Source: CAMXAS01 sp964442435 (GTDB taxonomy: Bacteria; Bacteroidota; Bacteroidia; Bacteroidales; P3). Taken from it: a stretch of 18,473 bases of DNA. Numbering within the stretch: position 1 is the first letter of the stretch; each line of letters begins with the position of its first letter. The position numbers and the translations under genes are program-made. The notes under the pieces are model-generated. The model ran no database searches. It was given only the letters and a program-made list of their open reading frames with translations, and was not told the DNA's origin. The stretch is from contig CAYTZG010000026.1 of the NCBI GenBank assembly GCA_964442435.1, positions 1 through 18,473 of the forward strand. The letters are read 5' to 3'. Of this stretch, positions 14,389 through 18,473 are shown piece by piece.

Positions 14389-15543
14389 ATGATAGACTAT
14401 CCTAAAATCGTGTTGCGGCCTGGCAAAGAGGAGTCGCTGAGGCGGTTCCATCCGTGGATATTTTCGGGCGCGATAGACCCGAAGCGCTCGCCGCAGGGCT
14501 TGCAGGAGGGCGACACCGTGAGCGTCCATGCCGCCGCCGGCGATTTTCTGGCCGTGGGGCAGCTGCAAATCGGCAGTATCGCCGTCCGCGTGCTGAGTTT
14601 TGAGCCGGAGACCATAGACGAAGCCTTTTACCGCCGGCGGCTGGCGGAGGCCCTGCGGTTGCGCCGCGCGTTGAACCTCGTGCGCCCCGACCAACAGATA
14701 TACCGCCTTGTTCACGGCGAGGGCGACCACCTGCCGGGGCTCGTCATAGATATATATGGCGATACGGCCGTCATGCAGGCGCACGCCGTGGGGGTGCATC
14801 TGCACCGGCAGCTGATAGCGGCGGCCCTGCGGCAGGTATATACCAAAGCCGCGCAAACCGTTCCGACCGAAGCCGCCGCTTCGTTCAGCCTCAACCACAT
14901 CTACTACAAGTCCGAATCCACGCTGCCCTACAAAGCCGAGGTGGATAAGCGCAACGAATACCTGTGGGGCGGCCCGCAAGCCGCGTCCGANNNNNNNNNN
15001 NNNNNNNNNNNNNNNNNNNNNNNNNNNNNNNNNNNNNNNNNNNNNNNNNNNNNNNNNNNNNNNNNNNNNNNNNNNNNNNNNNNNNNNNNNTCCGTCGATG
15101 CCTCGGCCCGCGCCATGGCCCTGACCGACGCCCATGTGCAGGCCAATTTCGGCGGCACGCCCGTGGCCGCGCGTCACCGCAGCTTTACGCAAGACGCGTT
15201 CGACTTCCTCGACCGCATGGAAAAAGACGCCTACGACCTTATCGTGCTCGACCCGCCGGCTTTCGCCAAGCACCGCGACGTGCTGCATCAGGCCTTGCAG
15301 GGCTACCGCAAGCTCAACGCCAAGGCGTTTGAGAAAATAGCGCCCGGCGGTTGGCTGTTCACGTTCTCCTGCTCGCAAGCCGTTGACAAAGAGCACTTCC
15401 GTCAGGCCGTCTTTTCGGCCGCCGCCGCGTCGGGTCGCCGCGTCCGCATCGTGCAGATGCTGTCGCAGGGCGCCGACCACCCCATCAATATATACCACCC
15501 CGAAGGCGAATACCTCAAGGGTCTGTTGCTATATGTAGAATAA
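14389..15543 (+). CDS. rlmI: RlmI-like 23S rRNA m5C methyltransferase (interrupted by assembly gap)
   Basis: This is a PUA-domain class I SAM methyltransferase of the RlmI family (23S rRNA cytosine-5 methylation at 1962 in E. coli). The N-terminal PUA part contains RFHPWIFSGAI and the EGDTVSV strand, and the middle domain shows VHGEGDHLPGLVIDIYG and KAEVDKRNEYLWG. After the gap come SVDASARAMALT, motif IV LDPPAFAKHR and the catalytic motif FTFSCSQAV. The run of 100 N at 14991-15090 removes the SAM-binding motif I region. Frame agrees on both sides if the gap is 100 bases, but homologues have about 60 residues here rather than 34, so the true gap is probably longer. Family assignment is firm; the exact site modified is by homology only. 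Confidence 0.88.
   Translation: MIDYPKIVLRPGKEESLRRFHPWIFSGAIDPKRSPQGLQEGDTVSVHAAAGDFLAVGQLQIGSIAVRVLSFEPETIDEAFYRRRLAEALRLRRALNLVRPDQQIYRLVHGEGDHLPGLVIDIYGDTAVMQAHAVGVHLHRQLIAAALRQVYTKAAQTVPTEAAASFSLNHIYYKSESTLPYKAEVDKRNEYLWGGPQAASXXXXXXXXXXXXXXXXXXXXXXXXXXXXXXXXXXSVDASARAMALTDAHVQANFGGTPVAARHRSFTQDAFDFLDRMEKDAYDLIVLDPPAFAKHRDVLHQALQGYRKLNAKAFEKIAPGGWLFTFSCSQAVDKEHFRQAVFSAAAASGRRVRIVQMLSQGADHPINIYHPEGEYLKGLLLYVE
14991..15090. other. Assembly gap (100 N)
   Basis: Exactly 100 unknown bases lie inside the rRNA methyltransferase gene. The round number suggests a scaffold placeholder rather than a measured length. Confidence 0.98.
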
Positions 15544-15638
15544 AAGTTTGAACGCGGCCCCCGCGCAGAGGCCGCCGCAGTTACGCGGCCCGCATGGGGC
15601 CGGCCCGTGAGGCCGTCCAGCCCGCCCAAAATAGGATT

Positions 15639-17179
15639 ATGAAACATCGTATCATCGAATTGGTCAAAACCTATCTGCTGTTCCTCTGCATCTTCGCGTT
15701 GCAGAAACCGCTGTTCATGCTCTGCTACCGCGCGCTCTACGCGGACGTGCCCTGCGCCGACTGGTGGCGCGTCATCTGGCACGGGCTGGTGTTGGACACG
15801 TCGGTGGCCGCCTATTTCACGGTGGTGCCGGGGCTGTTGGCCGTTGTCTCCGCCTGGTCGCGCACGGGCATCCTGCATTGGATATACCGCGGCTATTATA
15901 TGTTCGTCAGCCTGTTGCTCGCGTTCATCTTTATCGTTGACCTGTCGCTCTACGACTATTGGGGCTTCCGTCTCGACGCCACGCCCATTTTCTACTTCCT
16001 CTCCTCGCCGCAGGATGCCGTGGCCAGTGTCAGCGGTTGGTTCATCGCCCTCGGCCTTGTGGCGGTCATCGGCTATGCCGCGCTGCTCTACGGCCTCTTT
16101 CATGCCGTGCTGTTGCGGCGGCGCGTGTGGACGCTGCCGGCCAGCCGGCGGCCCTTGCTCGTCTCGTTCGTCCTGCTCGTGCTCACGGGGGCGCTGTTCA
16201 TCCCCATCCGCGGCGGGTTCTCGGTGGCCTCCATGAACACGGGGCACGTCTATTTCAGCACCAACCATCGCCTCAACCACGCCGCCATCAACCCCGCGTT
16301 CAGCCTTATGGAGTCGCTGTCCAAGCAAAAGAATTTCGCCCAACAGTACCGCTTTATGGCGGCCGACGAGGCGGCGCGGCGGATGGCTGAACTCGTTGAC
16401 GCCGCCCCGCACGCCCCCGCCGACACGCTGTGGGCCGTGTCCGCCGCGCCGCGTCCCGACATCCTCATCATCGTTTTAGAGAGCTTCTCCGCCCATCTGA
16501 TGGGCAGTTTAGGCGGCGAGCCCGTGGCCGTCCATTTAGACAGTCTGGCGGCCGAAGGCGTCCTGTTCACGAACTTCTACGCCAACGGCACCCGCACCGA
16601 CAAAGGCCTGGTTTCCATACTGAGCGGCTATCCGGCGCAGCCCACCACCAGCATCATGAAATACCCGCACAAGTCGCAGTCGCTGCCCGGGCTCGCCCGC
16701 AGTCTGGGGGCGGCGGGCTACGAAGCGCATTACTACTACGGCGGCGACGTCAACTTCACGAATATGCAGTCCTATCTGCGTGCCTCCGGCTTTTCCGAAA
16801 TCGTGTCCGACGTCGATTTTCCGTTGACCCAGCAGCTCAGCAAATGGGGCGTCCACGACCANNNNNNNNNNNNNNNNNNNNNNNNNNNNNNNNNNNNNNN
16901 NNNNNNNNNNNNNNNNNNNNNNNNNNNNNNNNNNNNNNNNNNNNNNNNNNNNNNNNNNNNNAATACACGTTCAGCAAAGACCTCATGAACCCCGCCGCGC
17001 CGCATTTCGCCTTTTTCACGTGCCCCGACGCGTTCGGCCTCGTCACGCCCCGAAACCGCCTGATATACGACTGTCAGTCGGCGCGGGCGGTCGTGGACGA
17101 AGGGGCGGCGCCGGGTCAAAACCTTTTGCCGGGGCAGGCCTACCTGCAAAGCCTTTACGACGACCTCGCAGGGCGGTAA
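15639..17179 (+). CDS. LTA synthase-like membrane sulfatase-fold transferase (interrupted by assembly gap)
   Basis: The N-terminal part (407 codons before the gap) has about five transmembrane helices, then an extracytoplasmic alkaline-phosphatase/sulfatase-type domain beginning ILIIVLESFSAHLMGSLGG. Glu281 is the likely metal ligand, and Thr320 in NGTRTDKGLVSILSG is the probable nucleophile (Thr318 less likely). The next segment, QPTTSIMKYPHKSQSLP, is typical of Bacteroidota members. After 100 N, 71 codons in a different frame (from 16964) give the C-terminus, with FGLVTPRNRLIYDCQS and AYLQSLYDDLAGR. The family transfers phosphoglycerol or phosphoethanolamine groups; the substrate in this Gram-negative lineage is unknown. 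The middle of the catalytic domain, including the second set of metal ligands, is missing in the gap. The ATG at 15639 follows a 95-base gene-free stretch with no clear promoter. Confidence 0.83.
16862..16961. other. Assembly gap (100 N)
   Basis: Exactly 100 unknown bases lie inside the LTA synthase-like gene. Reading frame changes across the gap, so 100 cannot be the true length. Confidence 0.98.
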
Positions 17180-17181
17180 TC

Positions 17182-17238
17182 CTTAAAAAAGCTTAACGGA
17201 ATCCTTAAAAAGTCTTAAAATTTCTTAAAAAACCTTAA
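17182..17238 (+). repeat. Phased CTTAA(AA) array in the leader of the MTA/SAH nucleosidase gene
   Basis: CTTAA occurs six times, starting at 17182, 17192, 17204, 17214, 17224 and 17234; the steps are 10, 12, 10, 10 and 10 bases. Five copies continue as CTTAAAA. The array fills the 63 bases between the stop of the LTA synthase-like gene and the ATG at 17243. A-tracts repeated near the helical pitch would bend the DNA, and repeated short cores could be a regulator site. No TAnnTTTG box lies in this stretch. Confidence 0.8.
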
Positions 17239-17242
17239 AACC

Positions 17243-17980
17243 ATGTCAACAATCACGGGCCTTATCGTGGCCATGGACAAAGAAGCCGACCTTATCAAGG
17301 GGGCTATGACCGAAGTCAAGGAAGAGAAGCGCGGCCACCTGACGTTTTACCGCGGGCGGTTGCAGAATGCCGAAATCGTGTTGCACGTCAGCGGCCCCGG
17401 CAAGGTGTCGGCCACCATCGGCTGCGTGGAGATGATAAACGCCTACCGTCCCGATGCCATCATCAATTCCGGCGTGGCGGGCGGCCTGGCACCGGAGGTG
17501 CGGCGCGGCGACATGGTCATCGGGCGCGAAATCCGCTACCATGACGTTTGGTGCGGCGAGGGCAGCGAGAAGGGGCAGATGCAGGGCTTGCCCGCCTGTT
17601 TTACGGTGCCCGGCCGTTGGGTCGCCGCGCTGGAGCGGCTGTTGGCCGCTCCGGCCGCCCGCCCCGCCGACGGCTCGGAACCGCCCCGCCTGCATTTCGG
17701 TCTGCTTTGCAGTGGCGACCGCTTCATTACCACGGCGGCTGAGGTGGAAGCCATCCGCGCCGATTTTGCGGGCGCGTTGGCCGTCGATATGGAGAGCGGC
17801 GCGTTGGCGCAGACCTGCTACCTCTACGGCGTGCCTTTCCTCTGCTGCCGTATCGTGAGCGACACGCCGGGCGCCACCGCCGACGCCGTGGCCCATTTCG
17901 CGCAGTACAACGACTTTTGGCAAACCGCCCCGGCCCGTTCCGCCGCCTTCCTCACCGACCTGCTCGCCCGCCTGCTGTAG
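17243..17980 (+). CDS. mtnN: 5'-methylthioadenosine/S-adenosylhomocysteine nucleosidase
   Basis: MTAN hydrolyses MTA and SAH, removing by-products of SAM-dependent reactions. The 245-residue product has the MTAN pattern: Glu14 in VAMDKEADL, NSGVAGGL at residues 75-82, GDRFI at 159-162, VDMESGALAQTCY with Met183 and Glu184, and RIVSDTPG with Asp207. The last three fit E. coli Met173, Glu174 and Asp197 with the same spacing, and Glu14 matches E. coli Glu12. A futalosine hydrolase of the same fold is an alternative that cannot be excluded. The gene is preceded by the phased CTTAA array and followed by a 422-base AT-richer stretch. Confidence 0.88.
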   Translation: MSTITGLIVAMDKEADLIKGAMTEVKEEKRGHLTFYRGRLQNAEIVLHVSGPGKVSATIGCVEMINAYRPDAIINSGVAGGLAPEVRRGDMVIGREIRYHDVWCGEGSEKGQMQGLPACFTVPGRWVAALERLLAAPAARPADGSEPPRLHFGLLCSGDRFITTAAEVEAIRADFAGALAVDMESGALAQTCYLYGVPFLCCRIVSDTPGATADAVAHFAQYNDFWQTAPARSAAFLTDLLARLL

Positions 17981-18095
17981 GGGCCTATCGGGCAGACGTT
18001 TCTTATAGAGTTCCTCGTTGGCGGTGTCGCGCGCGTTGAAGGTATAGCTGATATTTTTAGATAAAACGTTATTTCACTGCGGTTTACAAATTTTG

Positions 18096-18150
18096 TTCGC
18101 ACCAAAACGAGATTATCAATCGTCTTATTTCGCACCAAAATGAGATTATC
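18096..18150. repeat. Two-copy direct repeat, 22 bases, period 33
   Basis: The copies at 18096-18117 and 18129-18150 both read TTCGCACCAAAA then C or T then GAGATTATC, with a single mismatch. The period of 33 bases is a multiple of three. On the minus strand one frame reads DNLILVRNK then DNLVLVRTK. It could be a decayed coding repeat, a small intergenic element or a site for a binding protein. Confidence 0.8.
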
Positions 18151-18319
18151 GGGCGTTTCCGCCTCCGTTCGGGGGGTGGTCGGGCGTGATTTGTCCAAAC
18201 CGCTCATTACAAGCGTTCTGCTTCCAATTGTTATCTTTTATTAAAAGCTGTTCGGATAAAATGCCGTAGAGATATTCGCTCATGCCGTAGACATTCGTGG
18301 TAAAAAAATTAGCAACCAT
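18146..18319 (-). CDS. Possible small ORF of unknown function (57 aa)
   Basis: An ATG-started minus-strand frame of 57 codons begins MVANFFTTNVYGMSEYLYGI and ends in PPNGGGNAR, with its stop inside the second direct-repeat copy. I do not recognise it. There is a short internal duplication (YGMSEY / YGILSE) matching a 10-base DNA repeat ATGCCGTAGA at 18261-18270 and 18282-18291. No good promoter is seen; only an imperfect TATATTCG lies immediately before the start, too close to the ATG. It could be a real small gene, a remnant of a larger gene, or chance. Confidence 0.25.
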   Translation of the reverse strand: MVANFFTTNVYGMSEYLYGILSEQLLIKDNNWKQNACNERFGQITPDHPPNGGGNAR

Positions 18320-18402
18320 GCGAATATATATATAATACCTTAGAGGCCCAAAACGGTTTGAAAGGCCGTTGAAAGTAATTACAAACTAAAAATTAAGCAG
18401 TT

Positions 18403-18473
18403 ATGAAAAGACTAACATGGGCTCTATGGAGTTTGATGCTGTTTTTCGGTATGGGAACGGCATTCGCGGAAGA
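18403..18473 (+). CDS. Exported protein, N-terminal signal peptide only (runs off window)
   Basis: Only 23 complete codons are visible: MKRLTWALWSLMLFFGMGTA then FAE. This is a good Sec signal peptide, with a basic start, a hydrophobic core and a probable AFA cleavage site. It shares the MKRL opening with the T9SS protease at 6812. The A-rich sequence AAAAATTAAGCAGTT before the ATG suits a Bacteroidota translation start. Nothing can be said about the mature protein. Confidence 0.7.
   Translation, partial: MKRLTWALWSLMLFFGMGTAFAE

Larger units (their letters stand above)
17981..18402. other. AT-richer stretch without a convincing gene
   Basis: This stretch between mtnN and the last partial gene differs in base composition from the GC-rich genes around it. 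It holds a short coding-like minus-strand remnant (17981-18073), two 22-base direct repeats (18096-18150), a possible 57-codon minus-strand ORF (18146-18319) and an alternating AT run (18323-18337). I see no RNA gene, no clear terminator and no perfect TAnnTTTG promoter for the gene at 18403. Confidence 0.6.

Noticed and set aside
15554..15575. GCGGCC/GGCCGC hairpin in the gap before the LTA synthase-like gene
   Set aside because: Short stem, 10-base loop, no T-tract; expected by chance in such GC-rich sequence.
18096..18150. Start of a CRISPR array
   Set aside because: Only two 22-base copies with an 11-base spacer; too few and too short, and no cas genes are near.
17824..18207. 127-codon minus-strand frame covering the end of mtnN and the direct repeats
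   Set aside because: About half is antisense to mtnN and it has no recognisable domain; the repeat-encoded DNLILVR/DNLVLVR part is noted separately.

Overview
The window looks like a chromosomal segment from a GC-rich member of the Bacteroidota, most likely Bacteroidales. Four observations support this. There are four perfect copies of the Bacteroidota -7 promoter motif TAnnTTTG in front of genes, and Shine-Dalgarno sites are generally absent. A subtilase carries a type IX secretion (T9SS) C-terminal sorting domain. There is a membrane-spanning TPR/LuxR-HTH regulator of a kind common in that phylum. The lpxK gene shows a Gram-negative cell with lipid A. T9SS plus high GC would suit a relative of Tannerella or Porphyromonas, but that is an inference. 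Two runs of exactly 100 N (14991-15090 and 16862-16961) are assembly gaps that interrupt two genes.

Layout. At 1-471 (minus) is the 5' part of a Nif3-like gene, divergent from sufBCD (570-3898, plus), which encodes the Fe-S cluster scaffold complex. Directly behind, with almost no spacing, come a TPR/transmembrane/HTH regulator (3921-5816) and era (5820-6731). A new promoter at 6772 then drives a secreted S8 protease (6812-9112). This is followed closely by lpxK, a purine nucleoside phosphorylase, a hotdog thioesterase, a SpoU/TrmH-type RNA methyltransferase and a P-loop protein that may resemble the aminomutase-reactivase component KamB (9128-13186). A less GC-rich YefM/YoeB-type toxin-antitoxin module (13265-13782), with its own operator-promoter, interrupts the housekeeping genes. 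After it come an NAD(P)H-dependent FMN reductase, an RlmI-like rRNA methyltransferase (gapped), an LTA-synthase-like sulfatase-fold membrane protein (gapped) and an MTA/SAH nucleosidase (17243-17980). The last 0.5 kb is AT-rich, with a two-copy direct repeat, a doubtful small minus-strand ORF and the first codons of another exported protein.

How it fits together. Most genes are conserved housekeeping functions: Fe-S biogenesis, ribosome assembly, lipid A synthesis, purine and SAM-byproduct salvage, and RNA methylation. I found no obviously new multi-gene system. The points most worth a second look are the helically phased CTTAA array before the MTA/SAH nucleosidase gene, the paired GTAC operator wrapped around the toxin-antitoxin promoter, the repeat/ORF remnant region at the right end, the orphan KamB-like P-loop gene, and the membrane-spanning regulator placed between sufBCD and era.
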